From positions 1 through 59,422 of the forward strand of contig NZ_PXXU01000019.1 of the NCBI RefSeq assembly GCF_003011925.2: a stretch of DNA of 59,422 nucleotides. The letters are read 5' to 3'. The stretch's first letter is position 1, and every line of letters begins with the position of its first letter. This document shows, one piece after another, positions 36,526 to 46,721 of this stretch. The notes under the pieces were generated by a model. The model was not told the DNA's origin and made no database searches. It saw nothing but the letters and a program-made list of their open reading frames with translations. The DNA comes from Nitrosomonas supralitoralis. Its GTDB lineage: Bacteria > Pseudomonadota > Gammaproteobacteria > Burkholderiales > Nitrosomonadaceae. The translations under genes were made by a program, and so were the position numbers.

Positions 36526-36870
36526 TCAATTCGCGACTGGTCTTCCTGTTGAGCGCACCGCTTGTGAAGATAAGATATTAGTTTGTGCATCCCAAGCCCG
36601 TTTGTGACCAATATCAAACCGAATAGCACTGTGTTTTTTCTGCTGCCATGTTTGCAGATAGCCGGAGGACTTGACTTCTATTTTTAAACCATCTTCGGTC
36701 ACTAAATCGTAGGCATCCCATTCTGTTCTGGACTTGTGCGCACAGCCTGTTGCACAGGCAATAATATACTCGGCCAATACTCCGCGCAGGGCGTTTGACA
36801 TGAAGTCAGAATATGCCCATTTCCAGAAATCTTGTGCTTTGATGGGTTCATAAAAGCTAACGTAATGCAT
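36526..36870 (-). CDS. Truncated PD-(D/E)XK-like protein at the second attI
   Basis: Start chosen at ATG 36870 (MHYVSFYEPIKAQDF), which lies inside the attI-like sequence, giving 114 residues; the frame is open further upstream. Nuclease-like features are LAEY (E34), AYDL (D55) and IEVKSSGYLQTW (E65, K67). The pattern SNALRGVLAEY...EWDAYDLVTEDGLKIEVKSS...RAWDAQTN recalls a common uncharacterised family that is longer; here the C-terminus is lost after AWDAQTN. A GTTTAAC core-like heptamer at 36495-36489 may be what is left of its attC. Confidence 0.6.
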   Translation of the reverse strand: MHYVSFYEPIKAQDFWKWAYSDFMSNALRGVLAEYIIACATGCAHKSRTEWDAYDLVTEDGLKIEVKSSGYLQTWQQKKHSAIRFDIGHKRAWDAQTNILSSQAVRSTGRPVAN

Positions 36871-36960
36871 AAAATATTTCGTCCAATAATCTATCAGGTA
36901 ATGTCGTAAAATCACGTGCTTTATAAATTATCATCATGATTTTACTTTATACGATGGACA
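36855..36960 (-). other. attI-like site and promoter region, copy 2
   Basis: Shares TAACGTAAT, TCCAATAATCT and ATGTCGTA blocks with copy 1. The minus-strand junction reads ACGTTAGCT. An integrase-gene start follows at 36968. The nuclease ORF at 36526 occupies the first-cassette position here. Confidence 0.7.
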
Positions 36961-36967
36961 TAAGTGA

Positions 36968-37048
36968 ATGGTTCAGAAAAATACGACATCACAACCCGTT
37001 AAAAAATTGCTGGATTTAGTAAGGGAAAAAATTCTGCAATCATTATAG
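36968..37048 (+). pseudogene. intI: Truncated integron integrase gene, copy 2
   Basis: ATG 36968 reads MVQKNTTSQPVKKLLDLVRE, then KI, clearly related to copy 1 and to IntI N-termini, then leaves the homology (LQSL-stop). The rest of the gene is deleted up to the hrpA upstream region. Confidence 0.8.
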
Positions 37049-37155
37049 ATAAACCACAGAAAATTGGACGTTATTGCTTGCAGTATCCTCCGCACCGGAT
37101 CAATTGTATTGATCATCTGCCTGCGAATTGGTCCAAGCATGCAATTGATATTTCT

Positions 37156-40100
37156 ATGAAAAAATTCTCTCCCGATATCATCACCAGGCGGCTTGCCAAT
37201 CTTCCGACTCCTGCTTATGCAGAAGATCTGCCGGTTAATCTCCGGCGTGAAGAAATCAAGGATGCAATCGAGCATCATCAGGTCGTGATCATTTGCGGCG
37301 AAACCGGTTCGGGTAAAACCACGCAAATTCCTAAAATCTGCCTTGAATTGAAGCGGGGTGTGAATGGACTCATCGGGCACACTCAGCCACGCCGTATCGC
37401 AGCCCGAACGGTTGCCGCACGGATTGCTGCTGAGCTCAATAGTCCGTTGGGTCAGGCAGTTGGTTACAAAGTGCGTTTCTCGGACAAAATCAGCCCGAAT
37501 AGTTATATCAAATTGATGACGGACGGGATTCTGCTGGCGGAAACGCAAGGCGATCCGCTGTTGCAAGCCTACGATACATTGATTATCGATGAAGCCCATG
37601 AGCGCAGTCTGAATATTGATTTTCTACTCGGTTATATCCAACAACTATTGCCCCAAAGGCCCGATCTTAAGCTCATCGTTACTTCTGCCACGATTGATGC
37701 GCAACGCTTCTCACAGCATTTTCATGATGCGCCTATTATTGAAGTGACCGGACGTTTGTATCCGGTAGACATTTTATATCGCCCGTTGCACACCGATGAT
37801 GAGGAAGATAGCGATATGCAACGCGGCATCATCCATGCGGTTGAAGAATTGGTGGCGTTGGGCTCGGGCGATATTCTGATTTTTCTTCCGGGTGAGCGCG
37901 AGATCAGAGAGACGGCAGAAACGTTGCGCAAACATCATTTTGAACGCTTGCGCAGTGGGATTGAGATCTTACCCTTGTTTGCACGCTTATCGTTTGCCGA
38001 GCAGGAACGGGTTTTTCAATTGAATAGTCATCATCGTCGCATCGTGCTGGCGACCAATGTGGCTGAAACTTCATTGACGGTTCCTGGCATTCATTACGTG
38101 ATTGATAGCGGGTGGGCGCGTGTGAATCGCTATAGCTATCGCAATAAAGTAGAGCAATTGCTGGTCGAGAAAATTTCCCGTGCATCGGCTGATCAAAGGG
38201 CAGGGCGCTGTGGACGGGTGGCGAATGGCGTTTGTATTCGCTTGTATTCAGAGCAGGATTTTGAGGCGCGTGCGCGATATACTGATCCGGAAATTCTGCG
38301 TTCTTCGTTGGCAGCCGTTATTCTGCGGATGAAATCGCTGAAAATTGGCGAAGTGGAGAGCTTCCCATTTCTGGAAGCGCCAGCGCCACGCATGATTGCC
38401 GATGGTTATCAATTACTGGCGGAACTGGGTGCCGTCGATGAGAAAAGACAGCTGACCGAGATCGGCTGGCGATTGGCTAAATTTCCGATTGATCCCAAAA
38501 TCGCCCGTATGATTTTAGCGGCGAAACAAGAAAATTGCCTGCACGAAATACTGATCATTACTTCGGCCTTAAGTCTGCAAGATCCACGGGACAGACCCTT
38601 TGATCAGCAAGCGGCAGCCGATGAAGCGCATCGACGCTTTCAGGACGAGCGCTCGGATTTTCTTTCCTATCTGAAGCTTTGGGATTTCTTTGATGAATTA
38701 TTAAATCATAAGAAATCAACTCGCAAGCTGATCGCCCAATGTCGTGAAAATTTTTTATCCTATCGACGCTTGCGTGAATGGCGCGAGATTCATGGTCAAC
38801 TGCATGCGTTGATGACAGAGTTCGGTTTTAGGCCCAACCAGATACCCGCGGGCTATGATGAAATTCATCGCGCGCTACTCGCTGGATTGCTCGGCAATAT
38901 CGGGTTTAAAACCGAGAAAGATGGGGAATATCTCGGGGCTCGTGGCATCAAGTTTGCGATTTTTCCCGGCTCTGTGTTGAGAAAAGGTAAAGCCAAGTGG
39001 ATCGTTGCAGCGGAGTTGATCGAAACCAGTAAATTATATGCGCGCTGCGCGGCAAAAATTGATCCGGCCTGGTTGGAAAGAATTGCCGGTAGTTTGTGCA
39101 AAAGACACTATTCTGATCCGCATTGGGAAAAGAAGCGAGCGCAGGTCGTAGCCTTTGAACAAGTAACGTTGTATGGCTTGATTATTGTTCCCAAACGATC
39201 GGTTCATTATGGGGTCATTAATCCGCAAGAAGCACGCGAGATCTTTATTCGCTCGGCGTTAGTGGCAGGAGAACTTGTAACACAAGCGCCTTTTTTTCAA
39301 CATAATCAGACATTGATTCAGGAAATTGAGGAATTGGAGCATAAAACGCGCAGGCAGGACATATTAGTCGATGAACAGGAAATTTTTGCCTTCTTCAATG
39401 CCATAATTCCGCAGCAAGTAACCAACGGTGCTGGATTCGAGAAATGGCGCAAGCAAGCTGAGCAGCAGGATCCACGGTTGCTTTATTTGGAACGCGAATT
39501 ACTCATGCGTCACCAGGCCGATCATGTGACCGAAGTGCAGTTTCCTGAGTGCATGACTTTGCCGGATGGTAGCGTGTTGTCACTTGCCTATCGCTTTGAA
39601 CCGGGTCATATATTGGATGGGGTTACTGTTTCTGTACCGCTACCATTATTAAACCGCTTGGATGGCAAACAGTTGGATTATCTGGTGCCCGGTTTAATTC
39701 GTGAGAAGGTTACCTGGTATTTGAAGGCGCTACCCAAACAAATTCGCCGTGTTCTTGTGCCGCTTCCGGAATCAGTCACCAAATTTTTGGAAAGCCATTC
39801 AAAAGCTTTGCATGTGCTTACGTTGCCGGAAGCATTAGAAAAGTTTGTGCTAAAAGAAACCACCTTGACGGTTCCGTCCGAGGTTTGGCAAAACAACGAT
39901 ATTCCAATTCATTTATTGATGAATATTCGAGTAGTCGATGATGCCGGACAAGAACTGGCCATGAATCGAGATCTTAATGAATTGCAGGGGCGACTCGGTA
40001 AAGCGGCGCAAATGACTTTTGTGCAGCGTGACGACGAGAGCGAAAAAAATTCTATTGAGCGTGAGCAGATAACGCAATGGGATTTTGGCGATTTGCCCGA

Positions 40101-40914
40101 TGAAATATTATTTAAGCGAAATGGCCAACAATTGACAGGTTATCCGGCGTTGATTGATCACACCGATAGTGTCGCCATCCGATTGTTTGACACGCAAGAA
40201 GCGGCTGAAACTGCGATGCGTTCGGGTATTAGACGGTTGTTATGTTTAGCGCTGAAAGACCAACTCAAACAATTGGAAAAAAATCTGCCGGGATTAAGAG
40301 AAATCAGCATGCAACTGAAAACCCGGATAAATCCGGGCGACCTGAAACAGGATATGTTGAATGCCATCATGGATCACGCACTATTGAGTGATGATTTACT
40401 TCCACGCACAGAATCAGCATTCATTGCACAAAGACAGCGCGCCAAGAACCGACTTCCGGATGTTGCCACCACTCTGGCACGTTTGCTGCAGCAGATAGGT
40501 CGTGAGTATCAAACTCTATCAGAGAATTTTTCCAATATCCGGATCAATAAAGCAAAAAACGAACTAAACGTGCAACTTGAAAATCTGATTTACCTTGGAT
40601 TTGTCAGTCATACGCCCTGGAACTGCTTGCTGCAGATTCCACGTTATCTGAAGGGGATGACATTGCGGATTGAGAAATTATCCGCAAACCCCGTGCGTGA
40701 TGAGCACAATAGCCTTGAAGTGAATGCGCTTTGGCAAAAGTATTTACAACGATTAGAAAAACACCGGGAAATTGAACGTGTAGATGAAAATTTAAGGGAA
40801 TTTCGCTGGCAAATCGAAGAATTGCGAGTGTCTTTGTTCGCACAGGAATTGAAAACGCCCTATCCAGTATCGGTTAAACGACTACAGAAACTATGGGAAA
40901 GTCTGCGCGCATGA
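37156..40914 (+). CDS. hrpA: ATP-dependent RNA helicase HrpA
   Basis: DExH-box helicase of about 1252 residues. Motif I GETGSGKTTQIPK, Ia HTQPRRIAART, II DEAH (IIDEAHERSLN), III TSATIDAQRF, V TNVAETSLTVPGI and VI QRAGRCGR are all present. The helicase-associated, OB-fold and long C-terminal DUF3418 parts follow. It acts on RNA and stalled ribosomes. ATG 37156 (MKKFSPDIITRRL) is preferred; the frame is open back to TTG 37078, but that part borders the integron breakpoint. A strong terminator follows. Confidence 0.94.
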   Translation: MKKFSPDIITRRLANLPTPAYAEDLPVNLRREEIKDAIEHHQVVIICGETGSGKTTQIPKICLELKRGVNGLIGHTQPRRIAARTVAARIAAELNSPLGQAVGYKVRFSDKISPNSYIKLMTDGILLAETQGDPLLQAYDTLIIDEAHERSLNIDFLLGYIQQLLPQRPDLKLIVTSATIDAQRFSQHFHDAPIIEVTGRLYPVDILYRPLHTDDEEDSDMQRGIIHAVEELVALGSGDILIFLPGEREIRETAETLRKHHFERLRSGIEILPLFARLSFAEQERVFQLNSHHRRIVLATNVAETSLTVPGIHYVIDSGWARVNRYSYRNKVEQLLVEKISRASADQRAGRCGRVANGVCIRLYSEQDFEARARYTDPEILRSSLAAVILRMKSLKIGEVESFPFLEAPAPRMIADGYQLLAELGAVDEKRQLTEIGWRLAKFPIDPKIARMILAAKQENCLHEILIITSALSLQDPRDRPFDQQAAADEAHRRFQDERSDFLSYLKLWDFFDELLNHKKSTRKLIAQCRENFLSYRRLREWREIHGQLHALMTEFGFRPNQIPAGYDEIHRALLAGLLGNIGFKTEKDGEYLGARGIKFAIFPGSVLRKGKAKWIVAAELIETSKLYARCAAKIDPAWLERIAGSLCKRHYSDPHWEKKRAQVVAFEQVTLYGLIIVPKRSVHYGVINPQEAREIFIRSALVAGELVTQAPFFQHNQTLIQEIEELEHKTRRQDILVDEQEIFAFFNAIIPQQVTNGAGFEKWRKQAEQQDPRLLYLERELLMRHQADHVTEVQFPECMTLPDGSVLSLAYRFEPGHILDGVTVSVPLPLLNRLDGKQLDYLVPGLIREKVTWYLKALPKQIRRVLVPLPESVTKFLESHSKALHVLTLPEALEKFVLKETTLTVPSEVWQNNDIPIHLLMNIRVVDDAGQELAMNRDLNELQGRLGKAAQMTFVQRDDESEKNSIEREQITQWDFGDLPDEILFKRNGQQLTGYPALIDHTDSVAIRLFDTQEAAETAMRSGIRRLLCLALKDQLKQLEKNLPGLREISMQLKTRINPGDLKQDMLNAIMDHALLSDDLLPRTESAFIAQRQRAKNRLPDVATTLARLLQQIGREYQTLSENFSNIRINKAKNELNVQLENLIYLGFVSHTPWNCLLQIPRYLKGMTLRIEKLSANPVRDEHNSLEVNALWQKYLQRLEKHREIERVDENLREFRWQIEELRVSLFAQELKTPYPVSVKRLQKLWESLRA

Positions 40915-40977
40915 TTCGATCTGATACTGCCACAGCCAGTTATTCGTCACTCGAGATAAATTGTGAAGATGCAATTA

Positions 40978-41012
40978 CTCCCCCGCAACAGGTTGCGGGG
41001 GAGCTTTTTTTT
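40978..41012 (+). terminator. Rho-independent terminator after hrpA
   Basis: A perfect 12-bp GC-rich stem (CTCCCCCGCAAC and GTTGCGGGGGAG) with a 2-base loop as written is followed by C and eight T. It ends the hrpA transcript. Confidence 0.93.
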
Positions 41013-41042
41013 ACACTGCAAAACATCAGTGCTAAGAATCCG

Positions 41043-41336
41043 TTATATGGCCGGAGTTAATCTGCGCTCTGCTCCCTTAGGGATATTTGAATTCTTGGGC
41101 GTAGGATCGCTGGGAACTACTTCTTCCGAAGGAAGCTGCATATATTCTTCTGCAGTTTTTGTTTTTGCAGCTTTTTCTTTATCGAGAATATAACCGGTTT
41201 CATAATTGGGCCCAATGCTTTCTTGATCGACAAACTGATGATTTGGATGAAAAGATTTATCGAAAGCAAGTACATTCCCTGCATAAAAAGCTGCGCACAT
41301 AGTGATTGCTAATGTTAAGGCTTTTAATTCATTCAT
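41043..41336 (-). CDS. Small exported protein of unknown function
   Basis: 97 residues; family not recognised. A clear signal peptide (MNELKALTLAITMCAAFYAGNVLAF) is cleaved near residue 24. The mature part is short, polar and rich in Lys, Glu and Pro (FHPNHQFVDQESIGPNYETG, EEYMQLPSEEVVPSDPTPK) and lacks Cys. AAGGAGAATCATC precedes the ATG as a good ribosome site. It converges with hrpA. Confidence 0.7.
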   Translation of the reverse strand: MNELKALTLAITMCAAFYAGNVLAFDKSFHPNHQFVDQESIGPNYETGYILDKEKAAKTKTAEEYMQLPSEEVVPSDPTPKNSNIPKGAERRLTPAI

Positions 41337-41672
41337 GATGATTCTCCTTGTATTTTCGTTTTAATGTGAGCCATGAATAATGACTTGTCATCCTCATAAA
41401 GGTATGTACGGTTTAGCACATTTGGCGGGCAATACATAAAAATATTGTGTAGGGTTATATAAAATCTGGGAATACAAGCCGCTACACTCTATGCGCCAGT
41501 TAGTTAATATACACCAAAAACAGCTTTATTTTTTAGAATAGAATAAATTAGCCGTTGAAGTTCGCTATATTGTTTCAAGAACAAGCCGTTAAGTTATGCA
41601 GTAGCACGCAAAGACTTCACTGATGAATGGTTCGAGTATTCATGCAGCAGAGCAATTACATACCCTGAGAAC
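41337..41672. other. Intergenic, no feature seen
   Basis: About 336 bases upstream of the small exported gene, presumably with its promoter. No RNA gene, operator or ORF was recognised. Confidence 0.45.
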
Positions 41673-41912
41673 CTAGCGCAATCCTAACGAATCAAGCGTA
41701 ATATCATCCTCTTCATAATCACTGTCGCCAAAGTCTTTTTTGACGATTTCGAATTCATTATCATCAAAGTCATTTTTGATAGTTCCAAATTCGTCAATAA
41801 TTTTTGCTAAATAACTGGATGGAATTTTGCTGTTTGCCACTGCATCTTCTTCTCCATCCAACTCATGGGCAGAATAAAATTCATCATCGCCAAAAGAAAG
41901 TTCTCTGATCAT
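41673..41912 (-). CDS. Small acidic protein of unknown function
   Basis: 79 residues from ATG 41912, chosen because GGAGGT lies eight bases upstream; the frame is open to 41993. It is very acidic (FGDDEFYSAHELDGEEDAV, DDNEFEIVKKDFGDSDYEED) and ends TLDSLGLR. No membrane segment and no Cys. It could be a DNA mimic or a partner-binding peptide, but nothing in the sequence decides this. Confidence 0.55.
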   Translation of the reverse strand: MIRELSFGDDEFYSAHELDGEEDAVANSKIPSSYLAKIIDEFGTIKNDFDDNEFEIVKKDFGDSDYEEDDITLDSLGLR

Positions 41913-41993
41913 CGCTATCAACCTCCACATAACAAGTATTTGTAGAAATGCTATTGATATCATATTGCGTTGATATAACTCCATTAATAACAT

Positions 41994-42698
41994 GTGGTTT
42001 CTGCCGTTATTTTCAAGGTTTGGAAGGCTCTGGATAAATTTTTACCTTTTGTGAATTTATCTGGAATTTAGCAACGCCTAAATAGACCACGAGATTTGAT
42101 ATCAGTCATGGGGCGAAAACGAGTGCTCAATAAGTGTGAAATATGGCTTAAATTAAGCTTTTATCTATGAACAGATACGATCAATCATCGACCTCATATA
42201 GGCTTTAAATTTACTAATTATCTAAGTTTTAATTTAGTGATAACTATTAATACTTCAAGATTAGCTAAGGACCCAGCATCTGCCGACAATTCGAACTCGG
42301 GGTCTAATTCTAATGTCACTGTTGTTGTCACGACACAGTTAAAATCATGACTGTTTCTTAACAATGAAAACCAGCAGATTGAAAATAGCAGTTGATACTT
42401 CGCTTGTTTGCGACGGAGTGTTTTAACTGTTTTTTTGCCGCGAAACCGAATAAATCTTCGTTTTCAAGGGCGTGCCCGTATATATTAACGGTGTAAATTG
42501 AATTGGCTGAGTTATGAGACTTATTCAGGTTTGTTTATAGTTCCAAGAAAAAGTTAGTTTTTCATACGGCGCCATATTATCATCTTCGCAGTGGAGTGGG
42601 TTACAGTGCGGAAACTTATGCAGGATTGCATTAACTTCTATCGTTGCTTGCATCAATGTAATTGGGGAATTTTCTAATCCAAATTTCGGAGTCAATCA
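41994..42698. other. Long intergenic region upstream of ftsH
   Basis: About 700 bases. A 38-codon frame starting GTG at about 42236 (ends NSNVTVVVTTQLKS) looks mildly coding-like but has no ribosome site. The rest has no recognised element. It should contain the ftsH promoter. Confidence 0.4.
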
Positions 42699-44522
42699 AT
42701 GGACAAAAAAACGCATCTTAACTTCTGGTTTATTACCATGGCATTAATGTCTTTGCTGTTGGTGCAGAATTTGTATAAGCAATACACTCAAGTTGAGCCT
42801 ATACCCTATAGTCGTTTCCAGAATTTTTTGGAGCAGGGGCAGGTAGCCGAGATTGCGATTACCGAGAATCACATTTTCGGAACATTAAAGGAAAAGCATG
42901 CGGATGGGTATAAGGATTTTGTCACTACCCGAGTGGAACCTGAGTTAGCGGAAATCCTGGATAAATACCATGTGGTATATACCGGTGTGGTGCAAAGCAC
43001 CTGGCTGCGCGATTTAATGTCCTGGATTGTGCCGACAGCGATTTTCGTCGGAATCTGGCTGTTTGTGATTCGTCGTATGGGAAGCAGCATGGGAGGCGGA
43101 TTGATGTCGATCGGTAAAAGCCGCGCCAAAGTGTTTGTGGAAAAGGAAACCAAGGTGACTTTCGATGATGTGGCGGGAGTTGATGAAGCTAAGGAGGAAT
43201 TGGTGGAAATTATCAATTTCTTGAAGAATCCGGTGGATTATGGTCGTTTAGGCGGACGAGCGCCGAAGGGTATTTTGCTGGTGGGACCGCCAGGCACTGG
43301 GAAAACTTTATTGGCCCGCGCAGTAGCGGGTGAGGCGGGTGTGCCGTTTTTCTCCATTTCTGGTTCGGAATTTGTAGAAATGTTTGTCGGAATTGGTGCG
43401 GCCAGGGTACGAGATTTGTTTGAACAGGCAAGGCAAATGGCACCGGCGATAATTTTTATTGATGAACTGGATGCCTTGGGGCGTGCACGGGGTGCTTACG
43501 GAATGGGAGGTGGGCATGACGAAAAAGAACAAACGCTGAATCAACTGCTGGCAGAACTGGATGGTTTCGATTCCAGCAGTGGCATCGTGCTGCTGGCAGC
43601 GACCAATCGACCGGAAATTCTTGATCCGGCATTGCTGCGTGCCGGACGATTTGATCGCCAGGTGCTGGTGGATCGTCCGGATAAAATTGGACGAGAGCAG
43701 ATTCTTAAGGTGCATGCGAAAAAAGTAAAGTTACACACTGACGTTAAAATTGAAGAAGTTGCTGCTCTAACTCCAGGATTTACCGGAGCGGATCTGGCAA
43801 ACCTTATCAACGAGGCAACGCTATTGGCGACTCGGCGTGCTGCGCCATCGGTTGCGATGACGGATTTTAATAATGCTATTGAACGCATCGTGGCAGGCTT
43901 GGAGAAACGTAACCGTCTGTTGAATCCCGATGAGCGCCGTGTAGTGGCGTTCCATGAGCTTGGACATACGATGGTGGCATTGGCGTTACCAGGTACCGAT
44001 GAGGTCCATAAAGTATCCATTATTCCGCGTGGTGTCGGCGCACTGGGCTACACTATTCAGCGTCCTATCGAAGATCGTTATCTGATGACCCGCGTGGAGT
44101 TGCAAAATAAAATGGCGGTATTGCTGGGTGGGCGTGCATCCGAGCAGATCGTGTTTAACGAAATATCCACAGGCGCGGCAGATGATCTGATGCGCGCTAC
44201 CGATATTGCGCGTGCCATGGTGTTGAGGTATGGTATGAGCGAGGCCTTGGGGAACGTGGCGTATGACCGGGAGCAATCGGCATTTCTACAACCGAATGTT
44301 CCTATGCCACAAAGTCGAAATTACAGTGAAGAAACTGCCAATAAGATCGATATTGCAGTCCGTATGCTGGTCGATCAAGCTCTGGAACGTGCGGTCAATA
44401 TTCTTCAATCCAATCGTGGCTTGCTGGATCAGACTGCTCAGGAGCTATTGGAAAAAGAAACACTCAATCAACCTGAGATACTTAAATTAAAGCAAGCGAT
44501 CATGTCCCGTGCATCAGATTGA
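42699..44522 (+). CDS. ftsH: ATP-dependent zinc metalloprotease FtsH
   Basis: Membrane-anchored AAA+ protease of 607 residues that degrades membrane and regulatory proteins. Two N-terminal membrane helices (about 9-25 and 103-125) flank a periplasmic domain. Walker A GPPGTGKT is at 196-203, Walker [37 protein letters not shown] and zinc site HELGH at 419-423 (HEAGH is more usual), with the third ligand Asp in GAADDL. It stands alone, not beside rlmE, so it may be a second FtsH copy. Confidence 0.94.
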   Translation: MDKKTHLNFWFITMALMSLLLVQNLYKQYTQVEPIPYSRFQNFLEQGQVAEIAITENHIFGTLKEKHADGYKDFVTTRVEPELAEILDKYHVVYTGVVQSTWLRDLMSWIVPTAIFVGIWLFVIRRMGSSMGGGLMSIGKSRAKVFVEKETKVTFDDVAGVDEAKEELVEIINFLKNPVDYGRLGGRAPKGILLVGPPGTGKTLLARAVAGEAGVPFFSISGSEFVEMFVGIGAARVRDLFEQARQMAPAIIFIDELDALGRARGAYGMGGGHDEKEQTLNQLLAELDGFDSSSGIVLLAATNRPEILDPALLRAGRFDRQVLVDRPDKIGREQILKVHAKKVKLHTDVKIEEVAALTPGFTGADLANLINEATLLATRRAAPSVAMTDFNNAIERIVAGLEKRNRLLNPDERRVVAFHELGHTMVALALPGTDEVHKVSIIPRGVGALGYTIQRPIEDRYLMTRVELQNKMAVLLGGRASEQIVFNEISTGAADDLMRATDIARAMVLRYGMSEALGNVAYDREQSAFLQPNVPMPQSRNYSEETANKIDIAVRMLVDQALERAVNILQSNRGLLDQTAQELLEKETLNQPEILKLKQAIMSRASD

Positions 44523-44583
44523 AGAGTACGGGCTCTAACTCTAGATTGATTAGTTATCTTATTTTTGTTTCTGTATCGAAATA

Positions 44584-45501
44584 TTATTCGTAACTGACTA
44601 ATGTAAATTGAAATGATTCTGCATCAGTTAATTGCATTTGCACGTTATTAATAACGGTAGATGCATTGATCATTGCCGATGGAATGTGTAATTGACCATT
44701 TGCACTCGAGAAAGTGGCGATATTGAGCGGTTTATTATCCAGCGACACCACACTGTCTGGGGCGAGTTCAAATACAATCGAAGGGCTATCTTGAATCAAC
44801 CGCAAATTGACTTCCAGTGCATTGCCCGTTCCTATATCCACTGCAAAGCTCAGAATTCCTTGGCTGAAAATGCTCGCTGCATCAAAGAGCTCAACTTGAT
44901 TTATTCGCACCAAATTACTTAGCAGGACAGCGGATGAACCATCATAATCTTTCAATGGCGTCGCAGGGAGGTTGACGCCCAGGTTTCTTATGGGGAGTGC
45001 TTCCATAGCAGCGATGACGTTCATTCCATCAAATATAACGCGACCAAATACGGTGAAGCCTCCGTTCTGATTATCCAGATTTGAGGAATTATCCTTTAAG
45101 TTAACAAACCATTGACTGGTTGCGCTGTTGGGATTGCCTTCAAGTTTTGCCATGGCGACAGTTCCACGGGTGTTGGAAATTTTAAATTCATTGATGATCG
45201 GAGAAAAAGTATTTACGGCGGTGAGCGATTCGCCAGTGGCGGCAGAGATAATTTTAAAACCGCCCCCTTGAATGACAAAGTCCGGCATGCTGCGATGAAA
45301 GATTCCATTGGTATAGGCATCACTTTTGATGTATTTGATGAAGTTTGCTGTTGTGATCGGTGTCTGCGTTTCAAAAAGCTCCATACAAAATTGCCCCATA
45401 TTGGTTGAAAAGCAAGCGACTTGATTGGCCTGTGTAAGGGGTGATGAAAAAAGCAGACAAGTAAGCAATATGGTTTTATAAAGGACTGTATTGATGCGCA
45501 T
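44584..45501 (-). CDS. Exported cyclophilin-type peptidyl-prolyl isomerase
   Basis: A signal peptide is present (MRINTVLYKTILLTCLLFSSPLTQA). The cyclophilin domain spans about 27-205 with FHRSMPDFVIQGGGF, GTVAMAKLEGNPNSATSQWFVNL and FTVFGRVIFDGMNVI; the usual catalytic Arg is in FHRS. About 100 extra C-terminal residues form an unrecognised beta-rich domain (SFAVDIGTGNALEVNLRLI, FELAPDSVVSLDNKPL). It probably assists folding in the periplasm. Confidence 0.9.
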   Translation of the reverse strand: MRINTVLYKTILLTCLLFSSPLTQANQVACFSTNMGQFCMELFETQTPITTANFIKYIKSDAYTNGIFHRSMPDFVIQGGGFKIISAATGESLTAVNTFSPIINEFKISNTRGTVAMAKLEGNPNSATSQWFVNLKDNSSNLDNQNGGFTVFGRVIFDGMNVIAAMEALPIRNLGVNLPATPLKDYDGSSAVLLSNLVRINQVELFDAASIFSQGILSFAVDIGTGNALEVNLRLIQDSPSIVFELAPDSVVSLDNKPLNIATFSSANGQLHIPSAMINASTVINNVQMQLTDAESFQFTLVSYE

Positions 45502-45722
45502 GATGATTGGATATTTCTGAATGAGTTGAGATTGGATTTTACTGATAGATTTATGACTGAGGCAATACTTTTATTTTTAATAAGCTTCAGTTTTGTATTG
45601 GAGAATTATGGTAAGTTTGATGTGAAATAACAGTTCTTCAATTCGATGGAGAAAGCGAAAAAATAAGAGTGTTCGAAATAGCTTTAAAGGAGGGCAGTTT
45701 TCTACAAACTGTGCAGATCATG

Positions 45723-46721
45723 TTATTGTTCTTGCCGGATTCTTTTTATGTCTTTCTTTTTGGCATTACTTGATTCATAGTTTTCTTCAATGGCATCCAG
45801 CATCATAGCCGCTACATTAAATCCAGTTTGCTTGGAAATCTCTTGCATTCCTGTAGGACTGGTCACATTAATTTCTGTTAAATAGTCGCCAATCACATCC
45901 AGTCCAACCAGCATTAAACCGTGTTTAGCCAGTTCCGGGCTCAATGAATCTGCAATTTCCTTATCGCGTGCAGATAATGGTTGTGTTTTTCCTGTACCAC
46001 CTGCAGCGAGATTGCCCCGCGTTTCACCGAGTTTTGGAATGCGCGCTAAAGCAAAAGGGACCGCTTTGCCAGCAATGAGGAGTATGCGTTTATCGCCTTG
46101 AGCAATTTCAGGGATGAAGCGTTGCACCATGATGGTTCTTGTTCCATAGTGAGTCAACATTTCGAGAATCACGCTGATATTATAGTCTGCAAGATGGACA
46201 CGAAACACATTGGCACCGCCCATGCCATCCAGTGGCTTTAAGATGATGTCTTGATGAGTGCTAAGAAATTCTCTAATTAAATGCGCCTGGCTGGTTACTA
46301 GAGTGGGTACAATAAATTGTGGAAATTTAGTAATGGCAAGCTTTTCGTTGTAATCACGAACACTCTTGGGACTGTTAATTACGCAGGCACCCTGAGTCTC
46401 AGCCAGTTCCAGCAAGTACGTGCTGTAAACATATTCCATATCGAATGGCGGATCTTTACGCATCAATACCGCGTCAAATTCGCGCAAAGGGATTGCCGAA
46501 GTATCACTGAGTTTGTACCAATGACCATCCGGGGGCGATGTGTTGGTCAGTGACAACGCACGTGAGAAGCCTGTAACAACATGATTGATCAATGCAATAT
46601 CATGTTGATAAAGTACGTATATCTGATGGTTTCGGGCAATGGCTTCACAGATCAATGCATAGCTGGTGTCCTTGTCAGTTTTGATGGAATCCAGTTGATC
46701 AATGATAAAGGCAAGCTTCAT
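45723..46721 (-). CDS. gshB: Glutathione synthase
   Basis: ATP-grasp enzyme that joins gamma-glutamylcysteine and glycine. Signatures are VLMRKDPPFDMEYVYSTYLLE, ILKPLDGMGGANVFR, RFIPEIAQGDKRILLI, LAAGGTGKTQPLS and LDVIGDYLTEINVTSPTG. At 332 residues it is slightly long at the C-terminus. It overlaps gshA by 4 bases and is transcribed after it. Confidence 0.95.
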   Translation of the reverse strand: MKLAFIIDQLDSIKTDKDTSYALICEAIARNHQIYVLYQHDIALINHVVTGFSRALSLTNTSPPDGHWYKLSDTSAIPLREFDAVLMRKDPPFDMEYVYSTYLLELAETQGACVINSPKSVRDYNEKLAITKFPQFIVPTLVTSQAHLIREFLSTHQDIILKPLDGMGGANVFRVHLADYNISVILEMLTHYGTRTIMVQRFIPEIAQGDKRILLIAGKAVPFALARIPKLGETRGNLAAGGTGKTQPLSARDKEIADSLSPELAKHGLMLVGLDVIGDYLTEINVTSPTGMQEISKQTGFNVAAMMLDAIEENYESSNAKKKDIKRIRQEQ

